From Eubacteriaceae bacterium ES3 (GTDB taxonomy: Bacteria > Bacillota > Clostridia > Eubacteriales > Eubacteriaceae), in the NCBI GenBank assembly GCA_030586155.1, contig CP130741.1, positions 1,110,680-1,174,679 of the forward strand: DNA of 64,000 bases, given 5' to 3'. Below, piece after piece: positions 8,829-17,482 of the stretch. The notes beneath the pieces were generated by a model, which worked only from the letters and a program-made list of their open reading frames with translations, made no database searches and was not told the origin of the DNA. Each line of letters begins with the position of its first letter. Position 1 is the stretch's first letter. The position numbers and the translations under genes were made by a program.

Positions 8829-10395
8829 AGACGTGGATTTGCCAATTTTTTTGATCAATCTGCGGCCATAGTTCAGTACCGTAGGTGGGGCTGGTGAATT
8901 GTGCGGTCTCCTCGCAGTTATCGTTTAGATAATCCATCATTTCATTAAAAATATTAGTGAGATCTCCATACATAATGTTATAATGTGGATGGTTTTCAAC
9001 TATAAAAGACAGTTCATCATAATAAAGTATAGTATCGATGTGATTTTTTTCGATATAGTCTGAAAAGGAAATTCCCTGGTCAGCCAGATATTGAAGATTT
9101 CTGTAATCAAGCAGCTGTCCATCGGAAAAAGCGTATTCACTGTTAAGGTTTCCCAGCACTTTTTCAGAAGCAGCTGTGTTACTTGAAATTTGGTCAAGAT
9201 AGGCTTCATAGCTTTGGAGATAGGGTTTTATTTGTAATATTGTTGATAGGATGGTTATCAGGAACAAAATTCCTGATAACCATTTTTTTTGCCTGGGCAA
9301 AAAGGCCTCAATAAAATAAATGGTTAGTAGATACATATAGGGAAAGCTGAAAATCACACTGGTAACATTATAACGACCGATAATTAAAAGTCCAAGATTA
9401 ATAGCTAAGACGATAACCACTAAAAAATTAAGGGTAGTATCGCAAAAAGATTTTTTGAACATCATGATTAATGAACTGAATAAAACAGTTGTAAAAAGAA
9501 TCAGCTGAAAGCGAATATCAGGCATATAATACTCAACACTTATCTGATTGAATAAGCGTTTATAAAAGTAAAAAAATTCTGCCAGCTTGTTAAATAATGA
9601 ATCACCGACACCAAAGTTTTTTCCGTGTTGAGTATAATGGCTTAGATAGTCAGGATCCATATAAATACTTAACCCCACAAAGAATAGTGCAAAAGCCGCG
9701 ATGCAAAGAACCAGGAGTACCAGGTTTTTAACTCTCAGTTTCCCTTGAAAAATAAAGTACAAATAGAGAATCCCTAATGTTACGGCAATAATAAAACTGT
9801 TGGGATGGAAGCCAATGCTCAGCCCGGTGATAGTCCCAAGAATTAGGTCATCACCAAAACGATGTTGAGGGAGTCTTTTAAGTAGAATAAAAAGTGTCAG
9901 TATCGAAAAAAATAGAATTGCAATTTCCTGACGTGCAAAATGAGAAGCATAAATATATTGGATATCGATAGACAATAAAACGACACTGAGCATTGATAAT
10001 CGATTAGATTTGAAAATAACTTGACTCAAATTGTAGAAGAAAAATAAAGAAGCAATAGATAATAACAATGAAAGCAATCGAAAGGTAAAAATCTGATAGC
10101 CAAAAACTGGGATAAAAAGGGCCTGAAGCAAATGAAATACAATCCGAATAGCATGAGGATAGCGGATGTAAGCATCAAAAAAAGGCTCAGTTACATTAAT
10201 TGAACCAGTTTCAAGAATATGACGGGAAAGACCGCTAAGCCAGGATTCATCTGAATGCACATAGGGAAAGCTGGTTAAAAAGAATAGATTAAAGATAAAG
10301 TAAGCAAATAAAAAAATAAAAATGAAATACTTATCTAAATCAAGGGTCAGAATTTTTTTATAACAAGCGTTATTTTTTGCTGGTTTAATCTTCAT
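8806..10395 (-). CDS. GT39/ArnT-like polytopic glycosyltransferase
   Basis: A 529-residue integral membrane protein with about eleven or twelve hydrophobic segments followed by a soluble C-terminal domain of about 130 residues. The first external loop has the acidic motif HSDESW, typical of GT-C enzymes of the PMT/ArnT class that use polyprenyl-phosphate sugars as donors. A sugar loaded by a GT2 enzyme could therefore be moved by this protein onto a surface polymer; the GT2 gene at 4380 and WecE at 17483 make this attractive but do not prove it. The ATG follows AGAGGATAATT. It is transcribed alone, converging on the ABC ATPase gene. Confidence 0.82.
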   Translation of the reverse strand: MKIKPAKNNACYKKILTLDLDKYFIFIFLFAYFIFNLFFLTSFPYVHSDESWLSGLSRHILETGSINVTEPFFDAYIRYPHAIRIVFHLLQALFIPVFGYQIFTFRLLSLLLSIASLFFFYNLSQVIFKSNRLSMLSVVLLSIDIQYIYASHFARQEIAILFFSILTLFILLKRLPQHRFGDDLILGTITGLSIGFHPNSFIIAVTLGILYLYFIFQGKLRVKNLVLLVLCIAAFALFFVGLSIYMDPDYLSHYTQHGKNFGVGDSLFNKLAEFFYFYKRLFNQISVEYYMPDIRFQLILFTTVLFSSLIMMFKKSFCDTTLNFLVVIVLAINLGLLIIGRYNVTSVIFSFPYMYLLTIYFIEAFLPRQKKWLSGILFLITILSTILQIKPYLQSYEAYLDQISSNTAASEKVLGNLNSEYAFSDGQLLDYRNLQYLADQGISFSDYIEKNHIDTILYYDELSFIVENHPHYNIMYGDLTNIFNEMMDYLNDNCEETAQFTSPTYGTELWPQIDQKNWQIHVFKVRADQ

Positions 10396-10602
10396 AATTA
10401 TCCTCTGTCCAGTAATAATTGTTTTTTTACAAAAATATTGGGTAGTATACTTACGACAACTTGTAAACTAGGCCGTTTTTAGTATACCATATTTTGATTA
10501 CTCGTAAAGTTTAAAAACAGAGTGTTTCATGGGCTATTAAAATTTATAATAGTGCATTACAAAGACTGGGAACTAAAAATAGTGATTATCGGTTACAATG
10601 TT

Positions 10603-10620
10603 GTTAAATAATTATTTAAC
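10603..10620. promoter_or_regulatory. 18-bp perfect palindrome, possible operator
   Basis: GTTAAATAATTATTTAAC is a perfect 18-bp palindrome ending 18 bp before the start codon of the rhodanese lipoprotein gene and just upstream of its ribosome-binding site (GGAGG). It could be a binding site for a dimeric regulator such as the LysR protein at 3175 or an unlinked factor. AT-rich palindromes also arise by chance, so confidence is limited. The rest of the 10396-10638 intergenic region shows no other clear element. Confidence 0.35.
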
Positions 10621-10638
10621 GAATGGAGGAAAAGAAAA

Positions 10639-11583
10639 ATGGTGAAAAAAAGTCGATTGCTCGTATTGGTAACAATGATGTTTGCTTTATTATTTGTGAG
10701 TGGATGCAGTACGGGAACATCAGACAGCAGTTCTGACAGCAGCTCGTCAGAAGAGACTACGGAGGTAAGTATGGTGGAAACAGGAGTAAATGAATATTTT
10801 GCAAATATGCCTGAGGATATCCACAAAATCAGTCAGACCGATTTTGTAGATATGGTAAAAGCTGGTGAAGATATGACAATCATCGATATCAGAAGCGCTG
10901 ATGCGTATGCTGAAGGTCATGTTAAAGGAGCACTTAGTATGCCTTGGGGTACGGAACTGGCTGCGAATATCGAAAATATTCCAAACGATAAACCAGTTAT
11001 GATTTACTGCGTAACCGGTCAGACTGCTGGTCAGACAGTTATGCTGTTTAACCTGGCAGGCTTTGATGCAAAATCAGTTAATCTAGGTTACAAACTGGGG
11101 ATTTCTGCAGTAGAAGGTGTTGAAGAAGTCATTGAAACAACTCCTAATGAATTCGATACTACTATTCAAACTGAAATTGATCCGGAAATTCTGGAAGCAA
11201 TTAACAGCTACTATGCAGGTCTTGCAGATGTTAAAGATACTGAATTTGCAAACTACAAAATCTCAGAAGATGATGCCTATGCGATGCTGGGAGATGATAC
11301 AGTTCAATTCCTGAGTGTTCGAAAAGCTGATGATTATGCTGCCGGACATATCGAAGGAGCAATCAATATTCCTTTTGGCGCAGGAATGGAAGAAGAATTC
11401 TCTACTCTGCCAATGGATAAAACCATTATTGTTTACTGCTATACCGGACAGACAGCAGGACAGACAGTGGCTGGACTTCGTTTATTAGGTTATGATGCAG
11501 TATCTCTGAACGCTGGAAATGGAACAGATGCTACAGGCACAGCTGGATGGACAAATAAAGGTTATCCACTGGTAACTGAATAA
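10639..11583 (+). CDS. Double-rhodanese lipoprotein
   Basis: A 314-residue secreted lipoprotein (lipobox FVSGC, Cys23), then a Ser/Asp/Glu-rich linker and two tandem rhodanese domains (about residues 65-165 and 200-310). Each has a rhodanese-type active-site cysteine in almost the same loop: YCVTGQTAGQ in the first, YCYTGQTAGQ in the second. Rhodaneses transfer sulfane sulfur between thiosulfate or persulfides and acceptors; this one would act outside the membrane. The next genes encode a YeeE/YedE transporter and a persulfide reductase, suggesting sulfur is processed outside, imported, and reduced inside. The loop differs from the classic CRxGxR pattern, so the donor may not be thiosulfate. 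Confidence 0.88.
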   Translation: MVKKSRLLVLVTMMFALLFVSGCSTGTSDSSSDSSSSEETTEVSMVETGVNEYFANMPEDIHKISQTDFVDMVKAGEDMTIIDIRSADAYAEGHVKGALSMPWGTELAANIENIPNDKPVMIYCVTGQTAGQTVMLFNLAGFDAKSVNLGYKLGISAVEGVEEVIETTPNEFDTTIQTEIDPEILEAINSYYAGLADVKDTEFANYKISEDDAYAMLGDDTVQFLSVRKADDYAAGHIEGAINIPFGAGMEEEFSTLPMDKTIIVYCYTGQTAGQTVAGLRLLGYDAVSLNAGNGTDATGTAGWTNKGYPLVTE

Positions 11584-11594
11584 ATATATTAAGT

Positions 11595-11623
11595 GACATG
11601 AAATGGCTTTGCCATTTCATGTC
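11595..11623 (+). terminator. Strong hairpin after the rhodanese gene
   Basis: A perfect 13-bp stem GACATGAAATGGC / GCCATTTCATGTC with a 3-nt TTT loop begins 12 bp after the stop codon. There is no long T tract (CTGTTTA follows), so it may be a partial terminator or an mRNA-stabilising/processing hairpin that lowers expression of the downstream transporter gene. Confidence 0.55.
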
Positions 11624-11738
11624 CTGTTTACAGGTTGTTGCGAAATGAAGAAAGGGATTAAACCGGACAGGTTTTTATTTTTGAAAAATAAGTAAAGCTA
11701 TTATAACTTTTGGCATTTCGCAAAGGCCTGTTAACAGG
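11623..11738 (+). repeat. Imperfect 25-bp inverted repeat in the leader of the YedE gene
   Basis: Positions 11623-11647 and 11714-11738 are inverted copies of one another, about 21 of 25 matching, separated by 66 nt. Each arm holds a CCTGTT(T/A)ACAGG mini-palindrome and a TTGCGAAATG block. The right arm overlaps a perfect 14-bp palindrome (11726-11739) and ends 20 bp before the YedE start codon, next to its ribosome-binding site. The RNA could fold into a large stem that hides or exposes the start region. No known riboswitch was recognised. Confidence 0.45.
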
Positions 11739-11758
11739 CAGAAAGAGGAGGAAACAAG

Positions 11759-13012
11759 ATGGAGTTAACACAGAGAAAGAAGATTCAGCCTTTTATAGGT
11801 TTGGCATTATTAATTGTTACGATAATTTTAGGGGTGGTTAAAGGATTCAACAACCAGTTCCTACCCCTTTATTTAATGACAGGAGTAGTTCTAGGCTATA
11901 TTTTAACCAGATCTCGATATGGGTTTGCTGGTGGATTTAAACGAATTTATGTGACCGGTGAGGGGAGCTTGAGCAAGTCTCTGCTGGTGATGTTTGCAAT
12001 TTCCATGTTTCTGGCAGCGGGACTTCAGTGGTCAGCACTGCAGATGGGAATTGATCAGCCGGGTTTGAGTTCTTTAAAGTTTTTAAATATCTCAACTTTA
12101 TTGGGTGGTTTTTTCTTTGGAATTGGAATGATTTTAGCTGGCGGTTGTGCATCAGGAACCCTAAGCGATTTGGGTGAAGGAGAAGCACGATCATGGATTG
12201 CCCTGATAACCTTTGTTTTTGGTTCGATTCCTGGCTTAATGGCACAAAATACCCTGAATAGTACCGCTATCGGCCAGATCGGCATTCAATTGTATTTACC
12301 GGATGTTTTGGGTTATGTAGGTGCTTTAGTGGTTTCAGTTCTGGCCCTTTTTATTCTGTATATTATTGTGCGTAAGTATGAAGATTATAGAAAAAATGAG
12401 GGGACCTATACGGCAACCGTTTATGAGGATGAAGAACTGCCAATACCTGATGAAGTTCCTTTTAAACTTTTTTCATATAAAACCTTTCATAAACTTTTTG
12501 TTCAGCGCTGGTCTTTTATGACAGGTGGTATCCTGCTGGCTATTATGTTTGGATTTATTTTAATTACTGCCCGTCACAGCTGGTACGTTACCGGTCCACT
12601 GACGACCTGGGGGATAGCCATTTTACAGATGTTTGGAGTGCAGTTCACGGCGTCTTATTTTGAACCCAACGTCATGGCAGCGAATAATGGTATTCTTAAT
12701 GATCCAGGTTCTTTGAGAAATATCGGAATTGTTATCGGTGCAGCTATTGCATTTTTGTTTGCCGGCCGTTGGACCTTTAATACAGGATTTAAATTCAAAG
12801 ACAGTCTCTATTATTTATTAGGCGGATTTTTGATGGGTTTTGGTGCCAGACTTGCCGGCGGCTGTAATATTGGGGCGCTTTTATCTGGAATTGGTAACTT
12901 TTCATTATCCGGTTGGGGATTCTTCTTTACCCTCTGGCTTGGCAGTTTGTTTGCCCTCAAAGTTTTTGCCGGAAAAGTAGATGTTTTACCACCAAACCGT
13001 CATAAAAAATAA
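11759..13012 (+). CDS. Full-length YeeE/YedE (TsuA-like) sulfur transporter
   Basis: A 417-residue polytopic membrane protein of the YeeE/YedE family with both halves fused. The conserved cysteine motifs are AGGCASGTL (about residue 130) and AGGCNIGALLSG (about 366); in TsuA-type thiosulfate transporters such cysteines line the path. A charged cytoplasmic linker of about 50 residues (about 200-250) joins the halves. Start ATG follows GAGGAGG. It lies between the rhodanese lipoprotein and the persulfide reductase, which supports import of thiosulfate or a related reduced sulfur species. The substrate itself is inferred from the family. Confidence 0.88.
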   Translation: MELTQRKKIQPFIGLALLIVTIILGVVKGFNNQFLPLYLMTGVVLGYILTRSRYGFAGGFKRIYVTGEGSLSKSLLVMFAISMFLAAGLQWSALQMGIDQPGLSSLKFLNISTLLGGFFFGIGMILAGGCASGTLSDLGEGEARSWIALITFVFGSIPGLMAQNTLNSTAIGQIGIQLYLPDVLGYVGALVVSVLALFILYIIVRKYEDYRKNEGTYTATVYEDEELPIPDEVPFKLFSYKTFHKLFVQRWSFMTGGILLAIMFGFILITARHSWYVTGPLTTWGIAILQMFGVQFTASYFEPNVMAANNGILNDPGSLRNIGIVIGAAIAFLFAGRWTFNTGFKFKDSLYYLLGGFLMGFGARLAGGCNIGALLSGIGNFSLSGWGFFFTLWLGSLFALKVFAGKVDVLPPNRHKK

Positions 13013-13102
13013 AATTAGTAATTACTGACTGTTTATGAGTATATTTAGTTAATTAGCAAACTAATCACTAGGTGTTTAAATTTATAATATGAGGAGAACA
13101 AA

Positions 13103-14800
13103 ATGGGAAAAAAAGTTTTAATTGTCGGTGGTGTAGCCGGTGGGGCTTCAGTTGCTGCTCGAGTAAGAAGACTGGATGAATCGGCTCAAGTCATTATGTT
13201 TGAAAAAGGACCAAATGTTTCTTTTTCTAATTGCTGTCTGCCTAATCATTTGAGCGGTATGATTGAAAATAGTGAAGACCTGGTTTTGATGTGTCCTAAC
13301 AATTTTAAAAAACAATACAATATTGAAGCGCGTGTCAATAATGAAGTGATTAGTATTGACCGTCAAAATAAGAAAGTAACAGTTAAAGAAGTTGAAACGG
13401 GAAAAGTTTATGAAGAATCATATGATGCCCTATTTTTAGCTCCAGGTGCAAACCCAATTGTGCCGCCTATATCTGGCTATGATAAACCCCATGTTTTTAG
13501 TGTTAAAAATGTAGTAGATATTGATACAATCAATAAATATTTAATAAATGGTGTAAAAGATGTTATCGTTGTTGGCGGCGGATTTATTGGAGTAGAAGTG
13601 GCAGAAAATTTAAAACTGTCTACTCAAGGCTATAATGTGACACTAGTTGAAAAAGCGCCACAGATTATGGCTACAATGGATTATGATATGGCCCAAATTC
13701 TTCACAAGGAATTAATGGATAACGATGTTAACCTGATTTTGGAAGATGCGATTGCTAAAATTTTCGATGATTCTGTAGAATTGGAATCTGGAAAAATGTT
13801 GAAAGCCCAGGCAGTGATTATGGCAATCGGTGTAACACCTGATACAAAGCTAGCAAAGGAAAATGATCTGGAAATTGGAGAAACAGGTGCAATTCTTGTC
13901 AACCAGCATTATCAAACCAGTGATCCTAATATTTATGCTGTTGGCGATGCGATTGAAGTATATAACCAGCTCACTCATAAAAAGACTAAATTGGCACTGG
14001 CTGGACCTGCACAAAAACAGGCCAGATCGGCAGCTGATCATTTATATGGCAGACCAACCAGAAATAATGGTGTGATAGGTTCTTCCTGTATTAAAATCTT
14101 TGAAATGAATGTAGCATCAACAGGTCTGACAGAGGCATGTTGTATAAGAAATGGAATATCTTATGACATGGTTTATATCATTCCTGGAGATATCGTCGGT
14201 CTGATGCCGGGAAACAGCCAGTTCTTCTTTAAACTGGTTTATGAAGTACCGACCGGTAAGATACTTGGCGCCCAGGCTATTAGTCGAGGAAATGCAACCA
14301 AACGTGTTGATGTCATTGCTGCAATGATCACAATGGGAGCAACCCTGGAAGACCTGAAAGAGTTAGAACTTTGTTATGCGCCAGCATTTTCCACTGCTAA
14401 AGATCCGGTAAACTTTGCCGCAATGGTAGCGTTAAATATTTTAAATGGTGAATTTAAACAGGTTCCAGTAACCAAAGTACGGGAACTGGTTGAAACGGAT
14501 GCCTTTATCATTGATGCTCGTGAACCGGGTGAATATGAAGCCAGCCATCTAATTACTGCTAAAAATATTCCACTGAGCCAGTTCCGTGAAAGACTTGATG
14601 AAATTCCCAAAGATCAGCCGGTTTATGTTCACTGCCGAAGTGCTCAGAGAAGTTATAACATGGCCAGAGCATTGGGCCAGTTAGGTTTTGATAATATCAT
14701 TAATATTTCAGGATCTTTCCTGGGTATTTGTATGTATGAATATTATAATGACCAGACAAAGGGCAGAAAACCTATTGTAACTGATTATAATTTCCGTTAA
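13103..14800 (+). CDS. CoA-disulfide reductase/persulfide reductase with C-terminal rhodanese domain
   Basis: A 565-residue flavoprotein of the CoADR-Rhd (NADH-dependent persulfide reductase) type. It shows an FAD-binding GxGxxG-like VGGVAGGASVAARVRR, the single redox Cys in FSNCCLPNH (about residue 43-44), a second dinucleotide fold VVGGGFIGVEVAE (about 154-166), a C-terminal dimerisation domain, and a rhodanese domain (about 465-555) with active Cys in YVHCRSAQRS. It reduces CoA disulfide or persulfides, releasing sulfide, with NAD(P)H. Placed right after the sulfur transporter, it probably reduces imported sulfur. The start follows GAGGAG. Exact substrate is not determinable from sequence. 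Confidence 0.92.
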   Translation: MGKKVLIVGGVAGGASVAARVRRLDESAQVIMFEKGPNVSFSNCCLPNHLSGMIENSEDLVLMCPNNFKKQYNIEARVNNEVISIDRQNKKVTVKEVETGKVYEESYDALFLAPGANPIVPPISGYDKPHVFSVKNVVDIDTINKYLINGVKDVIVVGGGFIGVEVAENLKLSTQGYNVTLVEKAPQIMATMDYDMAQILHKELMDNDVNLILEDAIAKIFDDSVELESGKMLKAQAVIMAIGVTPDTKLAKENDLEIGETGAILVNQHYQTSDPNIYAVGDAIEVYNQLTHKKTKLALAGPAQKQARSAADHLYGRPTRNNGVIGSSCIKIFEMNVASTGLTEACCIRNGISYDMVYIIPGDIVGLMPGNSQFFFKLVYEVPTGKILGAQAISRGNATKRVDVIAAMITMGATLEDLKELELCYAPAFSTAKDPVNFAAMVALNILNGEFKQVPVTKVRELVETDAFIIDAREPGEYEASHLITAKNIPLSQFRERLDEIPKDQPVYVHCRSAQRSYNMARALGQLGFDNIINISGSFLGICMYEYYNDQTKGRKPIVTDYNFR

Positions 14801-14863
14801 AATAAATATATATAATTAATTATTTATTGACAGGAAATTCTTACAGTCGAAAATGGAGGGATT

Positions 14864-15643
14864 ATGCAAGGAAAAAAAAGTAAAGATCACAGGCGATTAA
14901 CAGTAGTGACCTGGTTGGTGATTTTTCTTGTCTGGTATCTGATTACTGAATTAGGTCTGGTTTCACACTTAATTATTCCTTCCCCGATTGAAGTGTATAA
15001 TACATTTATTGATATAGTGAAAAATGGTTATAATGGGATTCCTTTCTGGAAGCATTTGGGAATAAGTCTGTTAAGATTGTTTCTGGCTTCCGGTTTGGCC
15101 ATTATAACTGCCGTGCCGCTGGGACTTCTCAGCGGCTATTTTAAAAAAGTGGGCGCTGTCGTCGATTCGATCGTGCAGTTCTATCGACCACTGCCACCCC
15201 TGGCCTATTATATTGTTCTGATTTTATGGTTGGGAATTGGAGAATCTTCAAAAGTTACTCTGCTTTTTCTGGCTGCATTTGCACCGATTTATATAGCCTG
15301 TGTGTCAGCGGTCAACAATATACAAATGGAATACCTTTTGAGTGCCCAGTCACTTGGAGCAAAGGGAAAAGATTTATTTTATCGGATTGTGGTGCCAGCT
15401 TGTTTACCAGAAATTTTTACCAGTATCAGAACGGCTGTGGGTGTGGCCTATACAACACTTGTTTCAGCCGAAATGATAGCGGCAACCTCTGGTGTTGGCT
15501 GGATGGTGTTGGATGCTTCACGATATTTAAAAAGCAGTGTTATTTTTGTGGGAATCATTGTAATGGGAATTACCGGTGTCTTAATTGACTGGGGCTTAAA
15601 GAGGATCGAGCATAAAATTATTTTCTGGAAAGGATACCAATAG
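14864..15643 (+). CDS. ABC transporter permease, SsuC/TauC type
   Basis: A 259-residue BPD-type permease with about six hydrophobic segments and an EAA-like coupling loop (MEYLLSAQSLGAKGKDLFY then VVPACLPEIFTSIRTAVG). First gene of the second sulfonate/taurine-type importer; the binding protein follows 12 bp later and the ATPase after that. The ATG has GGAGGG in good position. It starts 63 bp after the persulfide reductase gene with only an AT-rich stretch between, so it may be part of the same transcript. Confidence 0.88.
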   Translation: MQGKKSKDHRRLTVVTWLVIFLVWYLITELGLVSHLIIPSPIEVYNTFIDIVKNGYNGIPFWKHLGISLLRLFLASGLAIITAVPLGLLSGYFKKVGAVVDSIVQFYRPLPPLAYYIVLILWLGIGESSKVTLLFLAAFAPIYIACVSAVNNIQMEYLLSAQSLGAKGKDLFYRIVVPACLPEIFTSIRTAVGVAYTTLVSAEMIAATSGVGWMVLDASRYLKSSVIFVGIIVMGITGVLIDWGLKRIEHKIIFWKGYQ

Positions 15644-15655
15644 GAGGAATAAAGG

Positions 15656-16678
15656 ATGAAAAAGGGAATATTACTGTTTGCAGCTTTACTCTTTTGTATT
15701 ATTGCTTTATCAGGATGCGGTAGTCAGACCGCCAGTAGTGATGTGCCAAAAGAGGTAAAGATTGGATATTTGCGGGTACCCAATGATGAAATGGTCAGTA
15801 AAACGAAAGAAATTTTTGATGACTATTTTACTGAGATTGGGGTGCCTTATGAATTTATTATTTTTGATTCCGGGGCAGAAGCCAATCAGGCCTTAGCTTC
15901 AGGTAGTATAGATTTTGCCAGCATGGGTAATACCAATGCTATTATTGCGTTAGCTCGAGGAATTGATGTGGAAATGATTTGGATACATGAAGTTTTGGGC
16001 GAGATTGAAGGGCTAGCGGTTAAAGACGGTTCCGGGATCACAACAGCTCAGGATCTGGTTGGTCAAAAAATTGCCACACCTTTTGCTTCTACCTCGCACT
16101 ATGTGCTGTTAAACTATTTAAAAGAGAATGGTATAGATGAACAGGTTGAGCTTTTGGATATGCCAACTGCTGATATTGTAGCGGCCTGGGAACGCGGTGA
16201 CATTAATGCCGCTTATACCTGGCAGCCGACTTTGGGACAACTGACACAAAATGGGTCAATTCTGGTTGACAGTGCTGATATGGCAGAAGAAGGCTATATC
16301 ACTGCTAATGTCTTAGTTGTTCAGAAAGAGTTTTCCAGCAGCTATCCTGATCTAGTCGCGGGATTTGTCAAGTGCTTAGGTGAAGGTGGAGATATTTATC
16401 GGGCTGATTCGCAGGATGCAGCTGAAACAGTATCAGCAGAATTGGAAATTACTCCTGAGGAGGCTTTAACTCAAATGTCGGGTTCTATCTGGCTGACCCC
16501 AGAGGAAGAATTGTCTGAGGATTACATGGGAACGACAGGCAATCCTGGACATTTTGCGACAATCATGAAAGACACGGCGGATTTCCTGGCAGAACAAAAA
16601 TCTATTGACGCAGCGCCTTCACAGGAAGACTTTGATGGATATTTAAATCCTTTATACATCGAAATGTCACTGGAATAA
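15656..16678 (+). CDS. ABC transporter substrate-binding lipoprotein, TauA/SsuA type
   Basis: A 340-residue lipoprotein (lipobox ALSGC, Cys21) resembling TauA/SsuA binding proteins: a two-lobed fold with the motif ASGSIDFASMGNTNAI early in the mature protein and a hinge near residue 130. Family members bind taurine or alkanesulfonates. Its permease and ATPase partners flank it, and the order (permease, binding protein, ATPase) is complete. Ribosome-binding site AGGAGGAATAAAGG. With the rhodanese/YedE genes upstream, an organosulfur ligand is likely, but no desulfonating enzyme gene is present in the window. Confidence 0.88.
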   Translation: MKKGILLFAALLFCIIALSGCGSQTASSDVPKEVKIGYLRVPNDEMVSKTKEIFDDYFTEIGVPYEFIIFDSGAEANQALASGSIDFASMGNTNAIIALARGIDVEMIWIHEVLGEIEGLAVKDGSGITTAQDLVGQKIATPFASTSHYVLLNYLKENGIDEQVELLDMPTADIVAAWERGDINAAYTWQPTLGQLTQNGSILVDSADMAEEGYITANVLVVQKEFSSSYPDLVAGFVKCLGEGGDIYRADSQDAAETVSAELEITPEEALTQMSGSIWLTPEEELSEDYMGTTGNPGHFATIMKDTADFLAEQKSIDAAPSQEDFDGYLNPLYIEMSLE

Positions 16679-16689
16679 GGAGATTGAAC

Positions 16690-17463
16690 ATGAACAAAGC
16701 AGAGAAAATCATTGAAATTGACAAGTTGGCTGTGAACTATCAGACAGAAGACACTGTTTTAAGGGCTATATCTGAAATCAGTCTATCTATCTATGACAAT
16801 GATTTTATCTGTATTCTCGGACCGTCTGGTTGCGGAAAAAGTACCTTACTTAATGTAATTGCCGGTTTTATTGCCCCTAGTGAGGGAGCTATCCTGATGC
16901 AGGGAGAGCCGGTAGTTGGACCGGATTGGAATCGTGGGGTGGTCTTTCAGTCGGCCTCACTTTATCCCTGGATGAGCGTCAGGAAGAATGTGGAATTTGG
17001 CCCTCGGATCAAGGGGTTGTCAAAGGATGAAATTTCAAAGATAGCAACGCATTTTCTAAAACAGATACATCTGCTGGAAGTTGAAAATCTTCCGCCTTTT
17101 CAGCTTTCAGGCGGGATGCGGCAGCGAGTTGCTTTAGCCAGAGCTTTGGCTAATGAGCCAGATATTCTCCTTTTGGATGAACCCTTTGGAGCCCTGGATG
17201 CTTTAACCAGGATTCATATGCAGCAGCTGGTACGGACGATTTGGAAAGAAAATAAGAATACTATTTTTATGATTACCCATGATGTAGATGAGGCCCTTTC
17301 ACTGGGAACCAGACTTTTGGTCATGTCAAAAAGTCCCGGTACTATTATCCGTGAATTTAAATCTGATTTTTCTTATGCGATTGATGAAAAAACCGGTAGA
17401 ATGCACGTTGATGAGAAATACCTGACACTAAGAGAAGAGATCCTCAATCTCATTGATATTTGA
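16690..17463 (+). CDS. ABC transporter ATP-binding protein, SsuB/TauB type
   Basis: A 257-residue ABC ATPase with Walker A GPSGCGKST, signature LSGGMRQR, Walker B ILLLDEPFGALD and switch His in ITHDVDEA. The ATG at 16690 is preferred over a TTG 6 bp earlier since GGAG is better spaced. It completes the importer with the two preceding genes. The 3' end is followed after 19 bp by the start of the WecE-type aminotransferase, so the sugar gene is probably transcribed with the transporter. Confidence 0.92.
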   Translation: MNKAEKIIEIDKLAVNYQTEDTVLRAISEISLSIYDNDFICILGPSGCGKSTLLNVIAGFIAPSEGAILMQGEPVVGPDWNRGVVFQSASLYPWMSVRKNVEFGPRIKGLSKDEISKIATHFLKQIHLLEVENLPPFQLSGGMRQRVALARALANEPDILLLDEPFGALDALTRIHMQQLVRTIWKENKNTIFMITHDVDEALSLGTRLLVMSKSPGTIIREFKSDFSYAIDEKTGRMHVDEKYLTLREEILNLIDI

Positions 17464-17482
17464 TTCAGTTAAGGAAAGACAG

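Noticed and set aside
15226-15588. 120-codon frame inside the TauC-type permease gene
   Set aside because: Cys/Trp/Tyr-rich shadow in another frame of a clear permease; no ribosome-binding site.
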